A stretch of DNA of 5,364 nucleotides from NCBI GenBank assembly GCA_031258795.1, contig JAIRMI010000051.1, forward strand, positions 1 through 5,364, given 5' to 3'. Below the pieces are notes generated by a model that was not told the DNA's origin, made no database searches, and saw only the letters and a list, made by a program, of their open reading frames with translations. Positions 1-5,364 of the stretch are shown here, piece after piece. A program made the translations under genes and the position numbers. How positions within the stretch are numbered: the stretch's first letter is position 1; the number at the start of each line of letters is the position of its first letter. This DNA is from Puniceicoccales bacterium (GTDB taxonomy: Bacteria; Verrucomicrobiota; Verrucomicrobiia; Opitutales; JAIRKQ01).

Positions 1-2
1 CG

Positions 3-2612
3 ATGGCCCGTCTACAAGAAGCCGCCGGACCAGACAACGCTATCTCGGCAAAAAAAAGCAATGTTTACAGGGAAACTACACCGAATAGTAGCAATGTTGG
101 AGTATGGCAGGTTTTCAAAGTTGATGAAAATCATTCCACAAATTTTTTATGGTGGCTTACATCAGACTACAATGGAAAGGATTTGCATAATCCAGCAAGT
201 CATTCTGAAGTAAGGAAATGCACAACAACAAATGGGTTTGATTGGAGTTTCTCCATTCAGGACGAATCGCAAAAAATTGACCTGTCATTACAAGACAATA
301 CAAACGATCATTATGTGCAACTCTTATGTCCGCAATATTCTGGGGAAAAACAAGTTACAACAATTCTTGTTGCTAAAAATCAGAATGCATGCAAGTGTCA
401 AAACATAGATTTTTTAGAACAATTTTCGCTTTTTGACGAAAATCTTGGTCAACAAATATCCCAAAATGCAGATATGTACACGCTTCATTCCTACGGAGTT
501 TTGTCTTCGCTTGATGGCCTAAAAACCGACCTATCAACGTGGTTGATGAAAACAAATTTTCAAACTAATGATTATATTTTTGAGGGAAATCCGTCTTTGC
601 CTGCGCCACCACCAACTTGGAAATTTCTGCAATCGTTCTTTAATTTGCAAAACCAAATTAGGAAGAACGGAATTACGGTTTTACCAACCTATCCTTTGTA
701 TCGCCCCCAGTACCGCACTGATTATTCGCAAAGAACGCTACATAACCTAGGTCCAGACCTCGGTGCCCCAACGCATCATGGCATTTATCCGCTCATCGCC
801 CAACTCAGTTTTTCCATATCGGCAGCAATTATCGATGGTAAACTGGCAATAAAAATGTGCCCCAAATGCGTTCTATGGAATCCCCATAACATATCCTTAC
901 AATACGCTGATTATCAACTAGATACACTAATTTCTCCCCAAAGTGAACTTTCCAAAATTTGTCTAACAATTCGCGGTAAGCCAAATAAACCCAATACGCG
1001 CGAAATAGTTCGCACTTTGGCACTTTGTGCAAACGAAATTGAACAATACTTGCGTCCAATGTTTGGATTAAATTTTAGAGAAGCTTTCAAAGCTGGCGAA
1101 GTAAAAATTCTTTCTCTGGCAACTGATACGGATTTTGCGCTTATGCACAGAACTTCCGCTGTATCAGGAGATTATGACAATTGTTTTATAATAAAAACAG
1201 ATATTCTCGCATCGGATTACAGCATTTTTGACATATTGTGCACGGATCAAAACGGCTCTCAAAATCTCAATTGGCAAGAATTTTACATACGCCTGATACA
1301 TCCACCCTCACAGGCTATTTTACAAGAAGTAGCTCAGTTAACCCCCGACAATAACAACCAATCTTTGGCATTCACTTTTCGGCCCAATGAAAAAGAAAAA
1401 ATTCTGCTAACTCTCTCCGCCGCTATGAAAATTGGCACCATGGAAGATGCGCAGACGGCGACGGGTATACGCTGGCTAGCATTTGCCAATCCGCGCGCCC
1501 CGTATATTAACCGTGCAGCTTTTCAGGATCCATCATCAATTTTTTTCGGAAAAGATTTCATATCTGGCAATTGGTCTTGGAAGGCGCAATTTACGGGCAA
1601 CAAAGCGGCATTAAATTACTACCAACTAAACTACTTAAATGAAGTGGTATTGTTTGACGTGCCGAACCGTGATTATGGTATTTTGAACGTTGCAGCTTTG
1701 CAACATGTGAATTGGACGCCTTTGGGGTATTTACCAAATGTATGCCTGGGAAATTCAAGCGCTAATCCCTACTTACCAAATGGTTACACAATTTTTCAAA
1801 ACGCACCGGGCGGTATTTGGCAATCACACTGCAAAGTGGAATCTCTTTTCGACTATTCCTACCTTTTAAATCGAACGCTATTTGACAATTTTTTCTGCTC
1901 AACGCTAAACATAACAGAAGACAAATTGGCAAACCAACGGTTCAAAATTTTACATGGTAGGGTCAAACCGGAAAACTTATTGGTGAAAGGCAGTTTCAAC
2001 GTGCATTCCACATCTCCAAAAGTATGGGAAGCTTACTTGGCTTCCAGAGCCAATGTGCACGGAGAAATTATTTTCCCTAGAATCTACAACGTTAATCGAA
2101 ACAAATATCTACCATTTCCACGGCATTATGTGCAGAACCTCGCGCAAGATATCGTCGCTCTAATCGAACAACGTTCGCTTTTTCCAACACTAAGTGCGTT
2201 CATTAACAGGCAATTGACTGACAATGATACAACCTGTGGCCTCATCCAACAAGCAATTTTCAATTCCAACATCAATCATAGGACTTGCAAACATTACATT
2301 TCTTTCCAGAAAAACAAAAGTTGGTTCAATGACAGAGCTGCAAGTGGTTATTTGGAAGAAGGACTGCCAAATGTATTGAACCAAGCTGATGTACTTCAAG
2401 CACTTGCACACTTTATTTCAGTGCGCGGAGACACATTTAAAATAACAACCCAGGGCACCAATGGGAACTGTACAAGACGATGCGAGGCAATAGTTCAGCG
2501 CATGCCTACGTTTGTAAATCCGAAGGAAAACATGGATATTGATACTTCCCTATCAACGGTAAACCGAAAACTTGGCCGTCGCTTCAACGTTATACTATTC
2601 AGATGGTTGTGA
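3..2612 (+). CDS. Verru_Chthon cassette protein A, C-terminal part (5' end outside window)
   Basis: This reading frame is open from the left edge and encodes 869 residues. The family (TIGR02600-type) belongs to a pilin-like multi-gene cassette in Verrucomicrobia; its function is not established. Conserved blocks recognised from memory, in order: WW at residues 50-51, SYGVLSSLDGLKTDLS at 163-178, PTW at 204-206, VLWNPHN at 290-296, VPNRDYGILNVAALQHVN at 553-570, LGNSSANPYLP at 582-592, DYSYLLN at 617-623, GSFNVHST at 663-670, FINRQL at 733-738, QADVLQAL at 794-801, RGDTFKI at 808-814, CEAIVQR at 827-833 and a terminal GRRF...FRWL. The C-terminus is therefore complete. No signal or pilin-like N-terminal helix is present, and the WW block, which I remember as lying well inside the protein, falls near residue 50. 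The ATG at position 3 is thus probably internal and some 200 residues are missing (inferred). Cysteines are frequent, including CKC at 130-132 and CPKC at 286-289. The gene converges on the LysM gene with a 9-base gap. Confidence 0.9.
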   Translation: MARLQEAAGPDNAISAKKSNVYRETTPNSSNVGVWQVFKVDENHSTNFLWWLTSDYNGKDLHNPASHSEVRKCTTTNGFDWSFSIQDESQKIDLSLQDNTNDHYVQLLCPQYSGEKQVTTILVAKNQNACKCQNIDFLEQFSLFDENLGQQISQNADMYTLHSYGVLSSLDGLKTDLSTWLMKTNFQTNDYIFEGNPSLPAPPPTWKFLQSFFNLQNQIRKNGITVLPTYPLYRPQYRTDYSQRTLHNLGPDLGAPTHHGIYPLIAQLSFSISAAIIDGKLAIKMCPKCVLWNPHNISLQYADYQLDTLISPQSELSKICLTIRGKPNKPNTREIVRTLALCANEIEQYLRPMFGLNFREAFKAGEVKILSLATDTDFALMHRTSAVSGDYDNCFIIKTDILASDYSIFDILCTDQNGSQNLNWQEFYIRLIHPPSQAILQEVAQLTPDNNNQSLAFTFRPNEKEKILLTLSAAMKIGTMEDAQTATGIRWLAFANPRAPYINRAAFQDPSSIFFGKDFISGNWSWKAQFTGNKAALNYYQLNYLNEVVLFDVPNRDYGILNVAALQHVNWTPLGYLPNVCLGNSSANPYLPNGYTIFQNAPGGIWQSHCKVESLFDYSYLLNRTLFDNFFCSTLNITEDKLANQRFKILHGRVKPENLLVKGSFNVHSTSPKVWEAYLASRANVHGEIIFPRIYNVNRNKYLPFPRHYVQNLAQDIVALIEQRSLFPTLSAFINRQLTDNDTTCGLIQQAIFNSNINHRTCKHYISFQKNKSWFNDRAASGYLEEGLPNVLNQADVLQALAHFISVRGDTFKITTQGTNGNCTRRCEAIVQRMPTFVNPKENMDIDTSLSTVNRKLGRRFNVILFRWL

Positions 2613-2621
2613 ACATTTTGT

Positions 2622-3389
2622 TTAGGGAATGATAAGCTCCTGACCAACGGTCAAAGCATTTGGGAATGGAATAGCTTCTTGATTTACTTCGAAAATCTTT
2701 TTCCAATAGGCAGATGTGCCGTAATATTTTTGGCTTATTTTTGACAACGTGTCCCCAACCCGTACAATGTGTTTCACAGGACTCGTGGAAGTAATGCTCT
2801 TTTGCGCAACGGGCGTAAGTGCATTTTTCTTTGGGCCTGGCTCGAATTGGCTGTATTTTTCCTGTACTTCCCGCAATTTTCGTTTTAGGGCAACATTCTC
2901 TTCCCGCAGATGCTTAGCTATTTCGACGAGTTCCACATGCGTATCCAATTCGCAGTGATGACCGGGCAAACTGCGTATAAATTTTTTTTTGGCAGTATTG
3001 ATGAGTTGTTTAACAACGGCAGCCTCTTTTGTATTTTCGGTCTGCGATAAATATTCACGAAAATGATAAATGGCATAAATTGAATCATCGTGCCTATCGA
3101 GGTATATTCGGCCAACGTGCAAATGCGAGTTTGGAGCTTTTTTCCTTTTTGATATAACCTTTAAAAAAGAAGACAAAGCGCTGTCCTCATTCCCTTCCCT
3201 AATTCTCTGCACGCCGGCGATGTATTCCTCATCCGACAATTCATCGCTTTCCATAATTTCTTCACGCCTACATCCACATAAGCACGAAGATAAAATCACC
3301 CAAATAAGTAATAACAGCAGAGATCCCTTCTTACACTCTTTGCTGGAACTTTTGCGAGAGGAAAGGCTATTAGCGAATTTCGGCAACAC
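2622..3389 (-). CDS. LysM-domain lipoprotein with helical repeat-like and coiled-coil regions
   Basis: This encodes 255 residues. Residues 1-40 look like an export signal: a basic N-region with several Lys and Arg, a hydrophobic stretch LLLLLIWVIL at about 24-33, then two overlapping lipobox candidates, LSSC (Cys36) and LCGC (Cys40). Residues about 52-140 are helical and resemble a tetratricopeptide-type tandem (AGVQRIREGNEDSALSSFLKV, then HVGRIYLDRHDDSIYAIYHFREYL). Residues about 150-182 are charged and probably form a coiled coil (EIAKHLREENVALKRKLREVQEKY). A Pro/Ser/Thr linker leads to a LysM domain at about 207-254 (HIVRVGDTLSKISQKYYG ... NALTVGQELIIP), which in known families binds peptidoglycan. 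The protein is likely a membrane-anchored, wall-binding periplasmic protein; its specific role is unknown. The start is GTG, directly preceded in frame by TAG, with a weak GAAGAG Shine-Dalgarno match inside the end of the upstream small gene. It probably forms an operon with that gene. Confidence 0.88.
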   Translation of the reverse strand: MLPKFANSLSSRKSSSKECKKGSLLLLLIWVILSSCLCGCRREEIMESDELSDEEYIAGVQRIREGNEDSALSSFLKVISKRKKAPNSHLHVGRIYLDRHDDSIYAIYHFREYLSQTENTKEAAVVKQLINTAKKKFIRSLPGHHCELDTHVELVEIAKHLREENVALKRKLREVQEKYSQFEPGPKKNALTPVAQKSITSTSPVKHIVRVGDTLSKISQKYYGTSAYWKKIFEVNQEAIPFPNALTVGQELIIP

Positions 3390-3397
3390 CTAGGCAA

Positions 3398-3547
3398 TTA
3401 CTCTTCTGGTTTAGTTTTGGGCATTCCCAAAACTAAGCTCGATTCTTTCCATTGTCCACGTTTTTTTAGTAAATCAACCCGCTCATGCCTTTTTAGCACA
3501 CTGCGTTTTTTCGTAATTGCTCTCGTAAAACTCGTATGTTGTGTCAT
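3398..3547 (-). CDS. Small basic protein of the Chlamydiae/Verrucomicrobia family (49 aa)
   Basis: This short frame encodes 49 residues starting MTQHTSFTRAITKKRSVLKR and ending GMPKTKPEE. The pattern M-[ST]-Q/R-H near the start, then KR..VLKR.ERV.LLKKRGQWKE and a terminal G-[LM]-PKTKP, matches the PVC-group family I know as TIGR04137 (small basic protein, Chlamydiae and Verrucomicrobia). The family name implies an rRNA or ribosome link, but I know of no demonstrated function. The protein is strongly basic, with no signal peptide or membrane segment. The ATG at 3547 is preceded by AAAAAGG, with the AGG core 6 bases from the start codon. It ends 8 bases before the LysM lipoprotein start, so the two are probably co-transcribed. 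A perfect 11-base inverted repeat lies in its last third. A longer 66-codon frame on the opposite strand covers it but has no recognisable product. This gene is easily lost to minimum-length cut-offs. Confidence 0.9.
   Translation of the reverse strand: MTQHTSFTRAITKKRSVLKRHERVDLLKKRGQWKESSLVLGMPKTKPEE
3411..3436 (-). repeat. Perfect 11-bp inverted repeat inside the small basic protein gene
   Basis: The arms TTAGTTTTGGG (3411-3421) and CCCAAAACTAA (3426-3436) are exact reverse complements around a CATT loop. The repeat encodes the conserved LVLGMPKTK segment. In minus-strand RNA it would fold just upstream of the GAAGAG ribosome-binding candidate and 21 bases before the LysM GTG start. No T-tract follows on either strand, so it is not a typical intrinsic terminator. 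A role in setting the expression ratio of the two genes is possible but unproven. Confidence 0.6.
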
Positions 3548-3641
3548 CGTCTGCCTTTTTCAATTGCTAGCCGGAGTTAAAAGAAGACATAAAGTTTTAC
3601 AAGAAAAAAGTATCTAAGCAAGGTGGTATATCTTAAAAACC

Positions 3642-3650
3642 TTATTCACA
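3642..3650 (+). promoter_or_regulatory. DnaA-box-like 9-mer TTATTCACA
   Basis: TTATTCACA is an exact match to the common bacterial DnaA-box consensus TTATNCACA. The same 9-mer occurs in inverted orientation at 3887-3895, 245 bases away. DnaA binds such sites at origins and at some promoters. Whether this one is bound is not shown by sequence alone. Confidence 0.5.
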
Positions 3651-3662
3651 TTGTCCGGTGAT

Positions 3663-3681
3663 AACTTGTTAATAACATGTT
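3663..3681. repeat. Tandem AACATGTT-type palindromes, left group
   Basis: AACTTGTT (3663-3670) and AACATGTT (3674-3681) have centres 11 bases apart, about one helical turn. The second lies in AATAACATGTT, an 11-mer repeated exactly at 3769-3779. The spacing and palindromic symmetry suggest sites for a dimeric DNA-binding protein, whose identity is unknown. Confidence 0.5.
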
Positions 3682-3703
3682 CATATCTAATAATAAGAGA
3701 ATG

Positions 3704-3712
3704 TTTTTCACA
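3704..3712 (+). promoter_or_regulatory. DnaA-box-like 9-mer TTTTTCACA
   Basis: TTTTTCACA matches the relaxed consensus TTWTNCACA. It lies within TGTTTTTCACAATT (3702-3715), which is the reverse complement of 3884-3897 with one mismatch. This box therefore shares flanks as well as its core with the site at 3887-3895. Confidence 0.4.
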
Positions 3713-3771
3713 ATTATTAACATTAAATCGTCATAGTATTTGCCGACATATCAAAGCAGTAAAATTTCAAT

Positions 3772-3816
3772 AACATGTTGCAAAGTAAAATGTTATAGCT
3801 GCGATTAACATGTTAA
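3772..3816. repeat. AACATGTT-type palindromes, right group
   Basis: Exact AACATGTT copies occur at 3772-3779 and 3807-3814, the second inside the 12-base palindrome TTAACATGTTAA (3805-3816). A one-mismatch copy, AAAATGTT, lies between them at 3787-3794. With the left group this gives five related octamers in about 150 bases of intergenic DNA. Confidence 0.5.
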
Positions 3817-3885
3817 CAGCCCATAATATTTTTAATACTGAATGTATAAATTTATATTAAATATCTTTATTTAGTAGTATTGGAA

Positions 3886-3915
3886 TTGTGAATAACACCC
3901 AAAGAATTTTATAGT
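3886..3915 (+). promoter_or_regulatory. Candidate promoter for rpmI-rplT-pheS
   Basis: TTGTGA (3886-3891, 4 of 6 to TTGACA) and TATAGT (3910-3915, 5 of 6 to TATAAT) are separated by 18 bases. Transcription would start near 3922, giving a leader of about 50 bases. An exact TTGACA at 3922-3927 is an alternative -35, but only TGTGTT stands at the matching -10 position. In this A+T-rich DNA, chance matches are likely. Confidence 0.35.
3887..3895 (-). promoter_or_regulatory. DnaA-box-like 9-mer (TTATTCACA on minus strand)
   Basis: The plus strand reads TGTGAATAA, the reverse complement of the site at 3642-3650. It overlaps the -35 element of a candidate rpmI promoter (TTGTGA at 3886-3891), so bound DnaA could block or tune that promoter. 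On its left are TAGTAG (3872-3877) and a highly A+T-rich tract. Confidence 0.5.
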
Positions 3916-3963
3916 TTTGAATTGACATTGAAAAATTTTTGAATTGTGTTCTAGAACAACGAA

Positions 3964-3969
3964 AGAAGG
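3964..3969 (+). promoter_or_regulatory. Shine-Dalgarno site of rpmI
   Basis: AGAAGG lies 5 bases before the ATG at 3975. It decides for that start over an in-frame TTG at 3939, which would add 12 residues (MNCVLEQRKKVF) foreign to L35. Confidence 0.8.
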
Positions 3970-3974
3970 TCTTC

Positions 3975-4169
3975 ATGCAAAAAACGAAAAAAGCATTCGC
4001 AAAAAGATTTAAAATTACGGCGAGTGGCAAAATCCTGAGATGTGTATCTGGGCGTAGGCATTTAATGCGCTACAAGTCATCGAGACAATTAAAAGCGTCC
4101 GGAAAGGATAGGACACTTGGGGCAGGTATGGCTGCACAGGTAAAGTATGCCATAGCGGCAGGATTGTGA
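3975..4169 (+). CDS. rpmI: 50S ribosomal protein L35
   Basis: This encodes 64 residues starting MQKTKKAFAKRFKITASGKI. L35 is a small basic protein of the large ribosomal subunit. Visible family features are the N-terminal KTKKAFAKRFK.T.SGKI.R block, GRRHL at about residues 28-32 and the following KSS segment. The length is normal for L35. The ATG at 3975 has a good AGAAGG site; an upstream in-frame TTG would add an unrelated N-terminus. rplT follows after 56 bases and pheS after that, as in many bacteria. infC, often just upstream, is absent here. In other bacteria L20 autoregulates this operon through the leader RNA; I could not recognise such a structure here. Confidence 0.96.
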   Translation: MQKTKKAFAKRFKITASGKILRCVSGRRHLMRYKSSRQLKASGKDRTLGAGMAAQVKYAIAAGL

Positions 4170-4225
4170 GAGTGTATTTTAGCGTCATGAGGGTAGTTTC
4201 GTAAAAAATGTAAAGAAAGATAGAG

Positions 4226-4588
4226 ATGCCAAGGGTAACTAACATGGTTGCGACAAAAAAGCGTCGCAGAAGGGTTTTAGAGCAGACTAGGGGATATTTC
4301 GGTAAAAAATCGAAGTTGTTTCGCTATGCTAAAGATGCGCTTTGGCGTGCGGGAAAATTTGCTTACCGTGATAGAAAGCGTCGTAAAACTGACTTTCGTC
4401 AGCTGTGGATAATACGCATTAACGCACTTTGCCGCGAGAATGGATTGCAGTATAGCAGGTTTATAAATGGTCTGAAGATTGCTGGTATCGAGTTGAATAG
4501 GAAGTCATTGAGTGAATTGGCGATACATGACAGCGTGTCTTTTGGATCTCTGGTTGCCAAGGCGAAGCAGGCTATTCAGGCAGCCTAG
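4226..4588 (+). CDS. rplT: 50S ribosomal protein L20
   Basis: This encodes 120 residues starting MPRVTNMVATKKRRRRVLEQ. L20 binds 23S rRNA early in large-subunit assembly and, in characterised bacteria, represses its own operon. The family signature is clear: MPR.TN.VATKKRR at the N-terminus, TRGYFGKKSKLFRYAKDAL at about 21-39, AYRDRKRRK.DFR.LWI.RINA at about 47-68, NGL.YSRFINGLK.AGIELNRK at about 73-94, then LAIHD and a terminal VAKAK. The length is normal. The start fits the canonical MPR opening. The ribosome-binding site is weak, a purine-rich AAAGAAAGA tract. The stop is 27 bases before pheS, with no terminator between, so read-through into pheS is expected. Confidence 0.97.
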   Translation: MPRVTNMVATKKRRRRVLEQTRGYFGKKSKLFRYAKDALWRAGKFAYRDRKRRKTDFRQLWIIRINALCRENGLQYSRFINGLKIAGIELNRKSLSELAIHDSVSFGSLVAKAKQAIQAA

Positions 4589-4615
4589 GGGTGCTACTCA
4601 TTTTTTCAATGTTTG

Positions 4616-5364
4616 ATGAGTATGAATTGTGATCTAGAGCTACTTGCGGAACAAGCCAAATTATGTTTGGAACAAGTATTCGATTACGCAAGCTTCAAAG
4701 AAGAGAAGGCTAGATTTCTTGGTTCAAATGGAAAATTGAGAGCTTTGTTTTCAATGTTGGCCTCAGCGAGCAAGGATGAAAAACCGATGCTAGGGCGGCG
4801 AATAAATGAGTGCAAGGCTCGCATTGAGGCGATTTTTTCAGAAAAATTGTCCCAATTGGAAAATTCGGAGTTACTAAGCTCGCTTGGGCCAAAAGTGGAT
4901 CCGTCCATACCAGTTGTTTCCCGTTGCGGTATGCATCCTCTGTCGATGATGCAAGAAATAATGGCTAAAATTTTTCGTAAAATTGGATTTACTGTCGCTC
5001 TTGGGCCAGAAATTGAGACGATTTGGTATTGCTACGATGCATTGAACGTACCAGAATCCCATCCGGCTCGTGGTACCATCGATACGCTCTATTTCAACGA
5101 TGATTTGCGGGTCAAAAATGTTCCACAAAAGCAAGGCGAGGATTATATATTGCGTTCACAGACTTCGACGGTACAGATCCGCACGATGCTGACAGAAAAG
5201 CCTCCGCTCCGCATAATTTCTCCAGGAAGAACGTTTCGGAGGGACACCACGGATGCTACCCACAGTGCCAACTTCCACCAATGTGAGGGATTGTTGGTTG
5301 ATAGGGACATAGGCGTTGTCGATTTGAAGGCTGTTCTTGATTTTTTCTTCAAAGAACTGGTGGG
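4616..5364 (+). CDS. pheS: Phenylalanine--tRNA ligase alpha subunit, 5' part (3' end outside window)
   Basis: The frame is open to the right edge, giving 249 codons of a protein normally about 330-350 residues long. PheS with PheT forms the alpha2-beta2 enzyme that charges tRNA-Phe in the cytoplasm, and PheS carries the class II catalytic core. Residues 1 to about 90 match the N-terminal tRNA-binding coiled coil (ARFLGSNGKLRALF, GRRINECKARIEA). The catalytic domain opens at HPLS (107-110). GFTVALGPEIE at 124-134, DALNVPESHPAR at 141-152, LRSQTSTVQIRTM at 179-191 and class II motif 2, RTFRRDTTDATHSANFHQCEG at 205-225, are all visible. Motif 3 lies beyond the window. The start is the first ATG after the in-frame TAG that ends rplT; ATG at 4622 and TTG at 4613 are alternatives. 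No clear Shine-Dalgarno site precedes 4616, so coupling to rplT translation is possible. Confidence 0.95.
   Translation, partial: MSMNCDLELLAEQAKLCLEQVFDYASFKEEKARFLGSNGKLRALFSMLASASKDEKPMLGRRINECKARIEAIFSEKLSQLENSELLSSLGPKVDPSIPVVSRCGMHPLSMMQEIMAKIFRKIGFTVALGPEIETIWYCYDALNVPESHPARGTIDTLYFNDDLRVKNVPQKQGEDYILRSQTSTVQIRTMLTEKPPLRIISPGRTFRRDTTDATHSANFHQCEGLLVDRDIGVVDLKAVLDFFFKELV

Larger units (their letters stand above)
3548..3974. other. A+T-rich divergent intergenic region, candidate regulatory region or replication origin
   Basis: These 427 bases separate the leftward small-basic-protein/LysM unit from the rightward rpmI-rplT-pheS unit. I found no supportable protein or tRNA gene here. The region holds three DnaA-box-like 9-mers (3642-3650, 3704-3712, 3887-3895), a cluster of AACATGTT-type palindromes (3663-3814) and a very A+T-rich stretch at about 3825-3880. 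TAGTAG at 3872-3877 sits beside the rightmost DnaA box; read 3' to 5' away from the box it gives GATGAT, as in reported DnaA-trio elements. Both promoters must lie here. I could not identify a convincing minus-strand promoter. An origin is possible, but no origin-associated gene is in view. Confidence 0.5.

Noticed and set aside
373..2411. Open frames of 60-76 codons in other frames within the Verru_Chthon gene
   Set aside because: They sit inside a long frame with conserved motifs from end to end and show no separate family signature.
2641..2653. TGACC-AAC-GGTCA inverted repeat near the convergent gene ends, as a bidirectional terminator
   Set aside because: The arms are only 5 bases with a 3-base loop, there is no T-tract, and it lies inside the LysM coding sequence.
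3411..3436. The 11-base inverted repeat as an intrinsic terminator
   Set aside because: No run of T follows the stem on either strand, and it lies within a coding region directly before a co-oriented gene.
3417..3617. A 66-codon plus-strand open frame with a hydrophobic, Cys-rich middle
   Set aside because: It lies antisense over the small basic protein gene, whose product matches a known family. This frame has no recognisable motif.
3548..3640. A sigma-70 promoter for the leftward small basic protein operon
   Set aside because: I tried pairings such as CGGACA with the downstream GATATA, but spacing and matches were too poor to report a position.
3939..3974. In-frame TTG upstream extension of rpmI
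   Set aside because: The added 12 residues are unlike L35, and the ATG at 3975 has a well-placed AGAAGG site.
4015..4245. Minus-strand 76-codon frame opposite rpmI and the start of rplT
   Set aside because: It is the antisense of a confident ribosomal protein gene and has no motif of its own.
4684..5352. Several minus-strand open frames of 60-86 codons across pheS
   Set aside because: All are antisense to a continuous, strongly conserved pheS frame; two overlap each other and none resembles a known protein.

Overview
The window looks like chromosomal DNA from a low-G+C member of the Verrucomicrobiota. Two genes support this. One is a long protein with the conserved motifs of 'Verru_Chthon cassette protein A'. 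The other is a 49-codon gene for the small basic protein shared by Chlamydiae and Verrucomicrobia. The genus cannot be told from the sequence; an A+T-rich, possibly host-associated lineage is an inference. I see no insertion sequence, phage gene, CRISPR array, tRNA or rRNA.

Layout. (1) 3-2612, plus strand: the C-terminal 869 residues of a Verru_Chthon cassette protein A, whose N-terminus lies off the left edge. (2) 2622-3389, minus strand: a lipoprotein with a helical repeat-like region, a coiled coil and a C-terminal LysM domain. Its stop faces that of gene 1 across 9 bases. (3) 3398-3547, minus strand: the small basic protein, 8 bases upstream of the LysM gene and probably co-transcribed with it. 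(4) 3548-3974: an A+T-rich gap between divergent transcription units. It holds three DnaA-box-like 9-mers and a cluster of AACATGTT palindromes. (5) 3975 to the right edge, plus strand: rpmI (L35), rplT (L20) and pheS (phenylalanyl-tRNA synthetase alpha, cut by the window end).

The right half is a translation cluster (two 50S proteins and a tRNA synthetase) without the infC gene that often precedes rpmI-rplT. The divergent pair joins a putative ribosome-associated small protein to an envelope protein. The left gene belongs to a pilin-like secreted or surface system of unknown function.

The most interesting region is the 427-base divergent gap. The combination of DnaA boxes, a 14-base inverted repeat built on two of them, repeated palindromes and a very A+T-rich stretch resembles either a replication origin or a DnaA-controlled divergent promoter. 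No dnaA, dnaN, parA or gidA gene is visible to support the origin reading, so it stays a hypothesis.
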